A model generated the notes under the pieces. The model saw nothing but the letters and a program-made list of their open reading frames with translations, did not search any database and was not told the DNA's origin. The translations under genes were made by a program, and so were the position numbers. A stretch of 64,000 nucleotides of DNA, taken from Pontederia crassipes. Its lineage: Eukaryota > Streptophyta > Magnoliopsida > Commelinales > Pontederiaceae. Position 1 is the first letter of the stretch; each line of letters opens with the position of its first letter. The stretch is taken from the NCBI GenBank assembly GCA_030549335.1, contig CM060194.1, positions 57,254,547 through 57,318,546 on the forward strand, written 5' to 3'. Positions 1-13,100 of the stretch are shown here, in pieces.

Positions 1-1509
1 CGAGGATGCAGCGGCTCTTGCTCTCTTATCACTGTACCCGAGCTGTACAGCGCGTTACTTACGGGTAACGACCTAGTATTAACACAATATATTCGTTGAT
101 CCATGTTCATAAGATTCGACATGATTTTATGCTGGCTGTCGGGGCCTAACACAACCCTCCTCCTTTATCCGGACTTGGGACCGGCTATAAAATATAGGCG
201 GAGTTTTTCCACATTTTGATAAATAAGAATTATCTCATTGCACAATCAAATATACTTGTCAATAAGCTTAAATGTTCAAAATTTCTTGTTCATTTTTCTC
301 ACAAATATAATGTTTATCAATTATCATGAATACATAATATTTAATTACTTATTTTTGGTTTAGGAGTCAAGATGCGAAGCCGCAACCTTTTTTTTTTTTA
401 AAAAAAAAGAAATAAGTTTATCTATGTGGAGGATGTTCGGAGGAGGTGGACGATCATCTTAAGATATACCAATTTAAATTAGACGTCCAACTAGTTATTG
501 ACCAATAGGTATGAGGTTGCTATGTGTGCAATGAAAATAAAAAAAAAAGTAGTTGGGCTGTTTGGTTAATTGGATCCGAACTTTTTTTTCTCTTTTGACG
601 CTCGTTTTTTTTTTCTTGACGCTGTCACAAGCGGCCGATAGGAAAAAATACGGTGGTGTGACCTCCTAATTTTTTTTACACTATTTTGAGCTATAAACTA
701 TGGTTTTAAAACCAATAAAATTGACATCTAAAGAGTTCTTTGTAATATTTACTGAGATAGGAAGAAAAACTATGGTTTTTTTTTACCATTTCTTCAAATA
801 TTTACTGAGATGTCAAAGATGTTGCATTATGTTCCACAGCTTTTGGAGACATCATGATCTCTTGTTGATGATTCATACCAAATTGAGGGAATCTGATTTC
901 AGTCAGACGTGAGCAAGGCCATCAATAAACTCAAGGCAATCAACATACTGAAGCGGATGTGTTCAAATCTCATACCAAAATTACTTAAGAAGGGCTGAAT
1001 TTCACTTTTAATCTCAAAATTTGTATATTAATATATAGTTATTATTATTAACTTTGTTTACAAAGTCGAAAAGGTGCCACGGTGCTTTTCTATACTGATA
1101 GGTGACCATAAGATTCATACCTTAAAAATATGTGTTTGAGAGAGTCAAAATTCCGAGTCGCGTAGCGAATCGGTCGCTCGTTACGGTGTCCGGATGGCGA
1201 TCACGAGGGACATCCGAGGACGCCATGCAGGAGAAATCATGGACGTTTTCGTTTTCGTTGTGTTTTTTTCTTCTTCAAATTATCCGAATATTAGTCTCTT
1301 TTCTATCATACTTAAATTCTATTAGCTTATTAAATTTAATATAATAGACAAGCATCTCTTTAGTACTTTTAATTTTGTGATAAAAATGATATATACTGGA
1401 AACATTTCAAATTTAAATTCCTTGAAAGCCCGCCGTCACTGGTAAGTAACTATGTCAATTCAAATGTAGAGAAAGGATTAATAAGATAATGCATAAGCCA
1501 ATTAATAGG

Positions 1510-1547
<38 letters not shown>

Positions 1548-2682
1548 GTCTGTATGTTAGTATGATTAATTGATGGAAAGACGTCTTTGAATACTACGTC
1601 GTCTTGGTCCATTCTTTGATGTATGGAAAAAGGCAAATTAAATGGTCCAGCCTATTAATAGTCACTTCTCACACTTTAATTTGGATTTGAAATTCATAAT
1701 TAAAGAAGAGCGACAATTTCCAATTAACTATTTTAATTTTTTTTTACTTTTTATTTATAGGAAAACTATGGATCAACCCAAAACTTCTTAATGCACATCC
1801 CGGCAAACGTGAACAGATAACCTAAAATGATTAAGAAGTGAATTAATAATAAAGAAGCAACGTTAACTCCTTCGAGGCGTCATAATACGTAACTAGGACA
1901 ATTTTAGCTGAATAGATTTTCCACACACACATCGTTTTTCATATTCCTTTCCACGGCGAAACTTCCGAATTTTTAATTATCCTACTGTTATTTTTTTATG
2001 TTGTTTTTTTTTTCTTTCCACGGTAAAGTAAGTACCGGACGTATCTTAATCAGTCATCGGCCATGTCATACGTCAAGCTTGATTCTTTTCGATGAGTGTA
2101 TTGACTCATAGGACCGTTATCATAAATATTATTATTTTTTAGTTGGCTCAGGTAATTGGAAAGCACGAGTTAATCCATGCGATATTAAAAAGAATATTTG
2201 TTTACAAGTTAAAAGTCGATCCACCAACGAATTTTAAGAAATATTATCAAAATCGGATCGGATTGACCGGTTTAATTGATTTAATCACAAATCAGTTCAA
2301 TTTGATATCAAGATTTGATATCAAAATCGATTTTGATATTGAACTGAAAAAAAATTATTGAACCAGGTGATTGAACCAGCACAATTTAAATTTTCAAAAA
2401 TAAAATTAAAAAAATGATAAAAATACAAAAGAAAAAAGGAAAAAAAAGAGAAAGAAATATAAGAAAGGTAAAAAAAAGAAGGAATATGACATGTATAAAG
2501 TTAATAGAAATCGAAATAAAAAAAGTAAGTATTTAAAATTGAATAACATTAAAATAAAAAATTATCAAGGAAAAAAAGGAAATTGGTAAAGAAAAAAGAA
2601 TAATTTAAAATAAAATTTATTAATATACATCTATCATCAATAAATAATAGATATTAAATTAATAATAATATATTTATATTTA
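1..2682. other. AT-rich intergenic sequence
   Basis: No gene is supported here. The stretch is AT-rich with many poly-A/T tracts, and the short open frames on both strands have no recognisable domains. From about 2,230 to 2,400 there is a patch of GATCGG/GGTTTAATTGA-like sequence that resembles a patch at 4,535-4,605 on the other side of the CACTA element. The two may be halves of one older repeat split by that insertion, but I could not establish its ends. Confidence 0.6.
1510..1544. repeat. (TA)n microsatellite
   Basis: About 17 uninterrupted TA dinucleotides, read directly. Likely polymorphic in length. Confidence 0.95.
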
Positions 2683-3170
2683 CACTATTAAAAAAACGCT
2701 GATTACCGATGGTCCAAATCGTCGGTAATCAGCAAGAAAACCGTATTACCGACGGTTTTTCAGTCGGAATCGATCCGTCGGAAAAACGCTCATCGCAATT
2801 TGCGACGGTCGAAAAAAATCCGCCGAAAAAATCGACGGTCAGAACCGTCGAAAAAAAAAACATCCGACGGTTGCAATCGCCGGAAAAGACCGGCGGTTCG
2901 AACCGTCTGAAAGTTTTCGACGGTTGGAACCGCCGAAAAATGCCGGCGGTTCGAACCGTCAAAGTTTTCGATGGTTGCAACTGCCGGAAAAGGCCGGCGG
3001 TTCGAACCGTCGAAAGTTTTCGACAGCCGTCGCAACCGTCGATCTTTCGGCGGTCGCAACCGTCGCAAAGAATTTTTTAAATATAAAAAAATAGGGCCGC
3101 GGCCAGCTTTGACCGCGGCCAAATCCGACCGCCCTCGGCAGGATGGGCCAGATCCGGCCGCCAACGGCCG

Positions 3171-3296
3171 GATCCGGCCGCCTGGCGGTCGATCCGACCG
3201 CTTGTCAGCCGATCCGACCGCCTGGCGGCCGATCCGACCGCTTGTCGGCCGATCCGACCGCCTGACAGCCGATCCGACCACCTGGCGGCCGAGATC
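3171..3296. repeat. 20-bp tandem repeat in CACTA core
   Basis: The motif GATCCGACCG recurs every 20 bp (3191, 3211, 3231, 3251, 3271), with alternating CCTGGCGGCC and CTTGTCGGCC halves. It accounts for the long low-complexity open frames on both strands. Confidence 0.9.
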
Positions 3297-3760
3297 CGGC
3301 CGCCTGGCGGCCGATCTGGCCGCTCGGGGGCCGAATCCGGCCCAGCGGCCTCCGACCGGAGAGAGAAAGAGAGAGAGACGTCGGCGTCCGATGCGGTGCG
3401 GGAGAGGGTCGCCGGCGTCCGGTGCGGTGCGGGGGGGTCGCCGACGTCCGATGCGGTGCGGTAGATCTTCCGATGCGGGTCCGGAGAGGGAGAGAGAGAG
3501 GAGAGGAGGGAGAGATGAATTATATATAAGGGGAAAGAGAAAGCGGAAAAAGGAAAAAAAATGCGGGATAACAAAATTTTAAAGTTACCGACGGTTGTGA
3601 CCGTCGAAAATATATTTAATTATATATAATATTATTTTTTTATTTTACCGACGGTTTTGACCGTCGGTAATTACGACGGTTTGGACCGTCGCTAGTTATA
3701 TTAATAAAATACTCATATATGATATTATTATACATTTACCGACGGTTACGACCGTCGGAA

Positions 3761-4288
3761 ATTACGACGGATGGGTATCCGTCAGAAATATCGACGTTCC
3801 TAACTGTCGAAAAATAAAATAATAATATAACAAATTATATAATTTATTATTTTACTTTTCGACGATCGTAACCGTCCGAAAATCCGTCGCAAATTGCGAC
3901 GGATGGGTATCCGTCGGAAATATCGACGTTCCTAACCGTCGAAAAATAAAATAATAATATAACAACTTATATAATTTATTATTTTACTTGTCGACGGTCG
4001 TAACCGTTCGAAAATCCGTCGCAAATTGCGACAGATGGATATCCGTCGGAAATATCGACGTTCCTAACCGTCGAAAAATAAAATAATAATATAACAAATT
4101 ATATAATTTATTATTTTACTTGTCGACGGTCGTAACCGTCAGAAAATCCGTCACAAATTGCGGCGGATGGGTATCCATCGGAAATATCGACATTCCTAAC
4201 CGTCGAAAATAAAATAATAATATAACAAATTATATAATTTATTATTTTTATTTTTGACGGTCGTAATCGTCTAAAAATCCGTCGCAAA
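3761..4288. repeat. Four-copy 132-bp tandem array in CACTA subterminal region
   Basis: Units start with ATT(G/A)CG near 3761, 3893, 4025 and 4157, and the marker TCGACGTTCC lies at 3791, 3923 and 4055, with TCGACATTCC at 4187, so the period is exactly 132 bp. Each unit combines CGACGG-type motifs with a fixed AT-rich segment (AATAAAATAATAATATAAC). The array adjoins the right end of the transposon and multiplies the presumed transposase-binding motifs. Confidence 0.93.
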
Positions 4289-4379
4289 ATGAACCGTCGC
4301 AAAATCCGTCGCAAATTGCGACGAATTTCAAACCGTCGGAAATTGCCCGTCGAAAAATAATAATTTTCTCATAGTGTTA

Positions 4380-5295
4380 TATGTTAATCATTATTAAAAC
4401 TTTTAATAAATGAAAATTATGTTATATGAATTTTTAATATTATTAATAGGTTATTAATACAATATTCATATACTATATTATATAACTTATATTATATCTT
4501 TATAGTTATTATAAATAATATTATTTTAATCAAATTCGATTCAATCCGATCGAATCGATCCAATCGTGATCCGATAAGAAGCCAAATCCAATCGCCGGTC
4601 CGATTACGAAAACATTAATGTTATGTCATCCTACGTCTCGTACTCAGTGACAAATAGAATTTTTAAAATATTACAAAATATTTATTTGGATCTCATCATT
4701 CTCTTATTATCGATTCGATTAATGACCCATTTAAACGCAAAAAATTGTGCAGGCAAAACTTGAGGCTTCAAGACGTTTTTCCTTTTGTACACGAAAGGAA
4801 AAAAATTGCAATATTAAGTAAAGCTACAAGTAAGAAAATCTTGATTTAACGTACACAATCCTATAATCGATTCTCAGAATCATTTAAGAAATAAATTAAT
4901 CAAGTGATAATAAGTTATGAAATACCGGAGGCCTCCGGAAAGTTACCAAGAAAATATTAATAAAATAAAATAGTATATGATCGATTCAATTAAATTGATT
5001 GTATTATATGTACAAAAATATATCACGTACTCTTTTTACCACCATGTATATTATGTGTTCATAACTCTGCCTTATCTGAACGCGGTGCCTGACAAAAATT
5101 GGGCAAAAGGTGTTTGGCAGATGTTGCTCTCGAGGACATTTCTTTGTCTTAGATCACAATTTCCAGTTGATATTTCAAACGGACACAATAAAATGCTAAT
5201 GCCAACACAATTTCAATTTGTTATTATTATTATTATTATTACTGGACGGCCTCCACGTTTCTTTGGAGAGCATTTGACTGATGATTGAATTATGC
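4380..5295. other. AT-rich spacer
   Basis: No gene is supported. It contains a short TTA/ATT trinucleotide microsatellite at about 5220-5241 and short open frames without recognisable domains. Confidence 0.6.
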
Positions 5296-7290
5296 AGGAA
5301 ATATTTTCCAGAAAAAACTTTATTGTCACTTTTAAAATCGTAACTCCGCTCGTTCTGCAATACCCGAAAAAAAATATAAAAATATATAAATTCAAATTTA
5401 TAAAACCAACAGCAATAACCCATTAACATAATAGATCATAAATCTAAGTTATAAAAGCTTTAGTGTCCTAAGTTCACCTAATCCTCTCATTTCCTCTCCC
5501 GCACTTCTCTCTCCTTTCCCCAAAAACACTCCAGCCAGCAAGAGCAAGAGAACTCCAATAACCTCCTTACCATCAAGGATCATAGTAATAAAGGTTTCCT
5601 CATTTCTGTACTCGTTTTGATTTTCAACGTCATCTCCTTACATTCTTTTTCCAACCGGATTGCCTCATAGGTGGGGAACGACAAGGGGAGGACGATCGCC
5701 GGTGACCGGACGGATTTCGTGCAAGGATCGACCAAGAGAAGAGGTGGGTGAATCTGAAATCCCTCTGCATAACTTAAATAGTATTAGGGAAGAATTATGG
5801 TTGTTTATCTTGAAATGTGTTCTTGTTTGATGAAAGGAAATGAAAAGGGAATGGATTGTTTGCATTTGATTTGGGATGCATTGTTGATTTCTGATTTGTA
5901 TTGTTTATTGCTATGAATGTATAAGTTTAGATGATTGTTTAGGAGTGATAGTTTCATATTAGAATGGAAAACTCATGAGATTTCAACGCCTGTCCGAATC
6001 TATTTTTACGCCAACCGATCGACCGATTCAGAGATATCGGACGACCGGTGAGTTGGAAATCGATCGACCGATAGATAGAAACCGATCGATCGATCATTCC
6101 TTCAGGGCTGAATAGTTCGACCGACCGATCGGCCGAGATGATTGTACTAACCCAGACCCATCGGTCGACCGATCCAGAGATATCGGTCGACCGGTGCCCA
6201 GAAGTCAGCCGACCGAGACCCATTGAACGGAATCAGACCCACCGGTCGACCGATTCAGAGATATCGGTCGATCGGTGCTAAGAAAATGATCGACCGATTA
6301 GAGAGAACCAGTCGACCGAACCTTAAGCCAAATTTCATTTTATTTAATGATTGATCTAGATTCTTTCCATGATTGTGATATGCTATTCCCTACTGATTGA
6401 ATTGTTGTATGAGTGAATTATTTATCTTGCTATTGATTTGTCTAGTGATCCAATTCTCTTATAGAATGAAAGAACGATAAATTGATAAAGTGATTAATTG
6501 AGAAAGATGAAAAGATAAAAGGGAGGATGACCAACCTATGCTAAGTGCTATAGTGAAGGGTCGCTCCCTTAGCCATGGCTTGATCATCCATTGACTGTAC
6601 AAGGCTGTATTATTTTGCTCGACATAAAACCCTCAAAAGTTAAAGGCGCCTAAAGTCATTTAGGTTAAGAGAAAGGTTCAAGGATAAATGAGAATGCATG
6701 AATGATATGAGTATGATGGTAAATGAAGTAAGACAGCTAATTCAAAGTGATAACTGCATCCTTTGCATGATTATAAGATTTATACATGATCTCTATCCTT
6801 CTATTCTCCATTGATGTCTCAAATCGAATGATCTTATGCTCTCTATCTGATATTGATATAAGTTATTATTGATTCTAACTAATTCTGTTTACTGTTATGC
6901 ATTGTGTACTATATTAATTCTCCACTAGATTGTATAGCTTACGGGAGGACCTCCTCCTCTGTGTTGATTTTCATAGGGCCAGGTCAGTGATGGTGTCGAG
7001 ATCGTGTGCCGAAGCACATGAACTGAAAAAGGGCCTAGTTATCATTTTCTCTATTTTTCGCATTTATGAACTTGAATGTAATTCAGATGTTATAGTTAGG
7101 ATGGAGATTTTGTAGTACTTCGAGACTTCCTCTATGTTGATATTCTATTTTTCTCTTTATCTCTATTGTTGGCATGTCACTGTTTTAATGAAGTTTTGTT
7201 CAATCTTTAGTCAAAGTTATAGTTTTTCGTAGCGCTTTCAGAGAGATCATCTCCACGTGGCGTTGGTCGATTTGGGGGATTATTCTTATG
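5296..7290 (+). mobile_element. Decayed LTR-like block (possible solo gypsy LTR)
   Basis: The order of motifs parallels the LTR of the gypsy element at 22247-30316. There is a pyrimidine-rich 5' portion (about 5,480-5,560), then a long middle region with CGACCGAT repeats, then a stretch near 6,940-7,030 that ends in a GCACATG context. Finally comes CACGTGGCG followed by CGATTTGGGGG (about 7,248-7,280), close to the gypsy LTR terminus CACGTGGCGATG...GATTTTGAGGGG. No internal domain or second LTR is attached, so a solo or truncated LTR of a related family is the best reading. Both ends are approximate and no target duplication was found. Confidence 0.4.
6008..6310. repeat. Clustered dyad repeats CGGTCGACCGAT...ATCGGTCGACCG
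   Basis: At least three copies, near 6012, 6165 and 6240, of a palindromic unit in which CGGTCGACCGAT and ATCGGTCGACCG face each other across an 8-nt CCAGAGAT or TCAGAGAT spacer. More CGATCGACCG variants are scattered between them. They sit inside the LTR-like block. Confidence 0.8.
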
Positions 7291-8300
7291 TTAAATAATA
7301 TTTTTCTATGTTATCATATCATTCATAATTAAAGTTAACGTACAAAGTTGCGATGTTAAGATTTTAAAAGTGAATAAGGGGGTCGTTGCAAAAATTAAAA
7401 TAATATTTTTATGTGAAAAATATATTAAAAGTTTTCTATTTAAATTAGGGATTTATCAATATTATTAATATTTGATTAATTTAACATTTGGAATGAAACA
7501 AAATTGACATTTTTACTTTATAAATGTCAGGATTAGAGTAAGGTTGTGTAACACCCTACCATCTCATCAAGCATAATATAGTAATTTTATAATTTAATTA
7601 GAATATTTGATGAATTGGAAGTGATAGAGAAAGAATTTGAAAAGGAATATGAATATAACTAGAAAAGGAATATGAAGTAGGAATTTCAATTTGAGATCCA
7701 AAAATATTTAATGGACATAGGACTCTCACATAAAATAATTTTATGGCTTAAGAATATGTTAACCATTAAAATAATATTAAAATGTAAAAATCAAGTGAAA
7801 AAATATTTTTATATATATTAATTAATTCTAAAAATTAGAGAAAAAAATAAAAGTATAATATAAAGTATAGTTTGATTGAGATTAATTGTTGAGATGTAAA
7901 ATATAGTATTGTTATTTCACTTTTTATTACTCTACATGTTTTTACTTTTCCTTCTTTGCCAAAAAAAAATCAACTTTTGTTAATCAAGTGAGATCAGCAA
8001 AATCAAACTGCATAGGATATGATGTTACCTGAGGAAGGACAAGGAGTTCTTGACAATCGGAGACATGCTGCAGCTTTGTGCGTGTAGAGATGAAGGGGGA
8101 GAGAGACCAAAAAAAGAGAGATGAAAGGAGTTAGAGTTTGAACATTGGGAAATGTTGGTGGCATATAATCCTTCGTTTCTGCATAGTATACAAGCTTGGG
8201 AGCCTTGGTACAAGCAGCTCTCTCTTCCATGCACGTGCACACTCAAATGACCCTTGTTTGCAAGCTTGTGAAACTTGTCCACCCCTCACACCCTCTTCTC
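7291..8300. other. AT-rich spacer
   Basis: No recognisable gene. TGTAACACCCTACC at about 7549 resembles the start of a plant gypsy LTR, but nothing after it confirms this. The region 8,000-8,300 is less AT-rich and has overlapping open frames of about 80-85 residues on the minus strand that I do not recognise. Confidence 0.5.
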
Positions 8301-8508
8301 AATCTCTGTGTGAGACAACTGGGAAAAAATGCTCCGCCCTAGCCGCCCCCCTTCCTTTCCACCATCGCCTCTCCCCCTTTCGTCCTTCCTGGCTGATCTC
8401 TCTCCCCCCCCTCTTCTCCGGTACCCCCCTCCCCCTTTTTACTCCTTGCCCTAATCCCTCTCCCCCCTTTCCTCTGGCTCCCTCTCTTCTGTCGGTCTTG
8501 TTACCCTG

Positions 8509-10098
8509 ATGGCGCAGCAGGCTTGGGAGCTAAATTGTCATGGTCTGACATTGTTCGAGGTCAGTGTCCCGACGATGTCTCCCGCTAGTGGCATAACCTG
8601 CCGTCCTCAGTCACGGAGACTATTTCCATTCCTCTGGAGGATGTCGAGGGACGTGTGGCTGAGGTCTCGCGTAGCCTGACCGACCATTTTCTCGGGGATG
8701 ATAAGGACCTTGCGGACCTCCGCACTGCCCTTCCGTCTCTATGGGACCTCAAGCTTGTTGTCGTGACTCAAGTACTTAGTAATGCTTTCTTGCTCTTCAC
8801 TTTCTCTGATGTGGAGGACAGACTGCAGGTCCTCACCCGCCCGCTGGTTGTCTTCCGGGGGTCATATGCTTATGGTTCACCAGGTGAAGCCTTTCTTCCG
8901 TCCAGGGGTGGAACGTCCAGCCGCTCACTGTCTGGATCCAGCTGCCGGACCTCGCATACAAACTAGTTAACCAGGCATCCATTTGGCGTATTGTGGCTTG
9001 TGTTGGTGTTCCCCTCCGGGTTGACCAGACGTCTCCTGGTATGGCCAAAGTTCGGATCTATGTTGAGATTGACTCGTCCAAACCTATCAAGCAAGGCCTT
9101 GGGTTAGCCTCCCAGATGGCAACATATATTTTCAGAGGGTACTCTATGAGAACCTTCCTCTTTTCTTCTTCCGATGTGGGATTATGGGTCATCATCTCGA
9201 TTCTTGCCCATCTGCCCCGTCGGCGTCGGAACTTGGCCCCTCGGATGCTGGAGGGGTCTTATTATTTGGGCCTTGGATGTAGGTATATGGAGGTCGCTGT
9301 CCTGGGTCACGCAATTTTGATCCTCCGCGCCGCCCGCCGCCAGCCTCCCCCCTGTCGGAACAGCTCTCTGCTGTGCCTGTCGCTCCGTCGGAGTTGCACA
9401 TTGCTGGGCCGACTCAGGTGAGCTCCATTCAATCTGAACCGCCGCCAACCTCTAACCCTTTTCAAGTCCTGGATGAATCGGGCAAGGCGAATGAAGATTC
9501 TGGAACCCTAGGGGAGGCCTCATCACCGCACGTGGGGTCGACAGCTGTCGATCCGGGTAACGCCAACGGTCGGGATATCCGCGGCTCGGATCTCCTGCCC
9601 GTTACGACATCTCATCTTGATTCACATGCATCCGTGGATGTTCTTACACGTGGTGATCTGCACACCACCAACAATCAGGATAAATTGGGTATTTTTAACG
9701 GGTCAGATTTGTTACCTCCCCCTATGCAGGATAATCCGTTGACACGTGTCCCTCAGGATGCCCTAAATTCCCCCAACCCTCTCCTCTACTTGGTCTCTTT
9801 GCTCGCTGCAACCCACCTCTTCTCTCCCCCCACCTCCGATCCAAGCCTCCTTGCAGGGGTTGGAGCATGTCACACTGGTAACTGACATTTCTCACCGTAT
9901 CCTGGCGGTGACGGTAGATCAGGCTGCCACTGCGATGTTTGATGAGGAGTCACCGGATCCGAATCTTGGATCCTTCATGGCGGATGGCATCTCGGGTGGA
10001 TCACGGCGGCGCTGGCCTTCGACGATCGTTCCCCCTAATATGAAGCGTAAAGATAAAAAGCCACCCGCGCCAAAAGGTAAGAAGCCACCTCTCCTATA
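8509..10098 (+). pseudogene. LINE1 ORF1 (nucleic-acid-binding protein), broken
   Basis: ORF1 probably starts at the ATG at 8509. It is recognisable in pieces across shifting frames. A DUF4283-like segment near 8,770-8,900 includes QVLSNAFLLFTFSDVEDRLQ. A segment near 9,000-9,100 includes RIYVEIDSSKPIKQG. The zinc knuckle near 9,150-9,210 reads FFFRCGIMGHHLDSC, in which the first cysteine of the CX2CX4HX4C pattern has become Phe. A Pro/Ser-rich tail follows to about 10,098. At least two frameshifts and early stops interrupt it. In related LINEs this protein coats the element's RNA. Inactive copy. Confidence 0.7.
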
Positions 10099-10178
10099 AA
10101 AAACTAATCACCGTCTTCTTGTGCAGGGGGATGCCAGTGGCTCTTATGTGGAGGACCTCTCCAACCTGGATCTAATAC

Positions 10179-13100
10179 ATGAAGCTTATTTCTTGGAACT
10201 GTCGGGGGGCTTATCGTAGCTGTGTCCAGGATCGCCTCTCCGACCTCATCAAGGAACACTATCCGAACTTTCTGGTTTTAGTCGAAACTCATACCACATC
10301 ACAAAACTCTCTCATTGTGATTCGCAGTCTTGGCTCCGACTGGCAGAGTTTTTTCCAACCAGATACCGGTCATTCTGGCGGTATTATCCTTGCTTGGCGA
10401 GACACTAATATCCGAGTCTCCCCGGTTGGACAAGATGCTCAAACTTTCCATGCTGTCGTCTCCTTAGATAACTTCTCCTTCCTACTAACATGTGTTTATG
10501 CCAGTGTAGTACCCTCTATCAGGAATGATCTTTGGCGTAGATTGGCCTTGTTGGATTCCTCGAACCTTCCCTAGATGGTCGTCGGGGACTTCAACTCGAT
10601 CATCTCTACTTCTAAAAAGTTTGGGGGCAAGTCTTTTATATACACAAACTTTGTTCTCTCTCTGCTTAACCTCATGTACACGCAGGGTCTCATGGATGCA
10701 CATGGCTCGGCAAACCAGTTCACGTGGTGTAACAATCATCTCGGCCCTGCTAGAATTAAATGCAACCTTGATCAAGTTCTTATCAATTCCTTATGGTTTT
10801 TAAATTATTCAAATCTTTCTGTTACCTCTTTAATTAGATGTGGTTCTGATCATTCTCCCCTATGTTTCTCTACTAATGTTGATACTAAGAAGCCTAAATC
10901 CTTTAAGTTTGAACATTTTTTGTTTGATTATGATGAGCCTCGAAATATCACCCAGCAAGTGTGGACTTCCCGCACCTCAATTTCTGGTATTCACCATTCA
11001 CTCAGTAAAATTAAAACAAAAATCTTAAAATGGAATAAGGAAACCTTTGGATCCTTGGACTGTCATTTAGCCACTACCAAACAGGATATCCTCCTCTTGG
11101 AGGTTAAGGACGAAAATACTGGTCTAAATGACTCTGATATTAAAAGGCTTAGACCCCTCTATCATTTCGACGCGGCCTACCTCCGCCAGATCACCCTGAA
11201 ATGGTGGAGTAAGTCTCGCATTAAATGACTTGAGCATAGTGACAAGAACTCTAAGTTTTTCCATCTAACTACCATCACCAAAAATAAAAAAATAAGATCA
11301 AGCAAATTTTAGATATTAACAACCCCGATAACTTGATTACACATGAACATAGAATCATTGAGGAATTTGCTAAACTTTACACTGATTTGTGGAAACCTTC
11401 TACTAATCCTGTCATTCCAATTGTGGACTGGCCTGTCCTGCCTACCCTGCCTAACTCCTGGCATGAACATCTCACTACCCCGATCAGGGCTCATGAAATT
11501 CATGAGGCCATCTGGTGGAAGCCTCCTGGCAAGGCTCCTGGGCCTGATGGATTCACTCTGGAATTTTTAAAAATTATTAGGATATTATGGGACTTGATAC
11601 GACAAATGAAATCCTAAACTTCTCTAACAATGGCGTCATGCCCAACCAATGGTCATCACGAACTTAATTTTCATCCCTAAATCACCTCAGGTTTCCAAGA
11701 TTATTGATTACCTGTCCCATTGCCCTCTGTAATGTAATATATCGTATTGCGCCCAAGATTCTTGCAACTAGATTGAAACCTACCCTTCCCCTTCTCATTG
11801 ATCTGGCGCAGAGCTCCTTCCTGTCTTGTAGATCTATACATGACAATGTCCTAACTATCCAGGAGATTGCCTATTCTATGGGGAAAGGCAGGAAAAAATA
11901 CATGATCCTTAAGGTTGACATGGCCAAGGCTTTTGATCGCTTAAGTTGGGACTCAATCTACAAAACTCTTACCATTATGAATTTTCTCTCCAAATTTATC
12001 TCTTGGATCATGCCATCTGTGGAATCCCCAACCTTCAGGTGTAACATTAATGGCACCCTTTCGGCCCCCTTTGGTAGCTCCAAAGGTATTCGGCAGGGTG
12101 ACTCCCTCTCACCTTACATTTTTATTATGGTCACTCAAACTCTATCCACACTTCTTAACCAGGCAGTTAGATACAACTCCATTCGACTTTTTAAGTTCGG
12201 CACTTCTTCTATTAGTCACCTGCTTTATGCTGACGATCTTCTTATATGTGCAGAGGCAAATATTAAGAACTGTAGAAATATCAAAAGGATCATGCATCTC
12301 TACAACCTGTTGACGAACCAACTTATTAATTTGGATAAATCCTTTGTCTACTTACCCCCCAATTTGCCTTGCAGGAGGAAGCATGCGATTATCTCTGCCT
12401 TGGGTATTAGGCAAGGTAGCTTTCCCTTTGTCTATTTAGGTGTTCCTATACCAATTAAAGGCATTATTAAGCGACACCACCACTCTCTTATTGAAAAAGT
12501 TTCTGGGCGCCTATCTGGCTGGAAAGGTAAACTCCTCAATCAAGTTGATCGCTTAACTCTAATTACATCTGTTCTAAGCTCTTTTCCCTCCCACATTTTT
12601 GCCTCCACTTATGTTTGCAAATCTACTATCGCCATTCTTGAAAAGCTAAATCACACCTTTCTTTGGTTAGCAAATGATAACAAAAGTTCACATATTGTAA
12701 ACTGGGACTATCCAGCTCCCCACCTCTTCTGAAGGATTTGGTATTAAAAATTTGCATTTTATGCGTACGTCTCTCCTTGCCAAGAAAGCTGTGGAAGTTC
12801 TTAATGGTTCTCATAGTCTCTGGGTTAATTTAGTCATCAATAAGTATGGATCTTTCCACCCTTGGCAGATTTCTAACCCCTGCAGGTCTCCTGCCTAGCC
12901 GTGGCGTGCTATTCACCTTTGTATGAATGATATCCTTTCTAGCATCAAACATCACATTGGTAATGGCAACTCCACCCGTACTTTTCTTGATCCCTGGCTC
13001 TTCTCGACCCCAGTATGCTTATTGCCTACTTATGTTACCACTGATCCGGCCATTCATATATCAAATGTTTCCTTTTTTATATTGAATGGTATGTGGAACC

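Larger units (their letters stand above)
2683..4376. mobile_element. Non-autonomous CACTA (En/Spm-like) transposon
   Basis: The left end begins CACTATTAAAAAAAC and the reverse complement of the right end begins CACTATGAGAAAATT. The trinucleotide TTA directly flanks both ends (2680-2682 and 4377-4379), the 3-bp target duplication expected of the CACTA superfamily. Both subterminal regions are packed with short CCGACGGT/TTGCGACGG motifs in both orientations, as in plant CACTA elements, where such repeats bind the transposase. The 1,694-bp interior has no transposase. It holds a GC-rich core (about 3,080-3,540) and two tandem arrays, listed separately. The open frames over the core, up to about 200 residues, are low-complexity Arg/Pro-rich shadows of these repeats. 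Ends and target duplication are seen directly; the superfamily rests on established knowledge. Confidence 0.9.

Noticed and set aside
2709-3582. Overlapping open frames of 120-200 residues on both strands
   Set aside because: They are low-complexity Arg/Pro/Ser translations of the CACTA repeats, open on both strands because of the repeat period. No domain.
3171-4320. Regularly spaced repeats that could suggest a CRISPR array
   Set aside because: The units are contiguous tandem repeats without unique spacers, inside a plant transposon.
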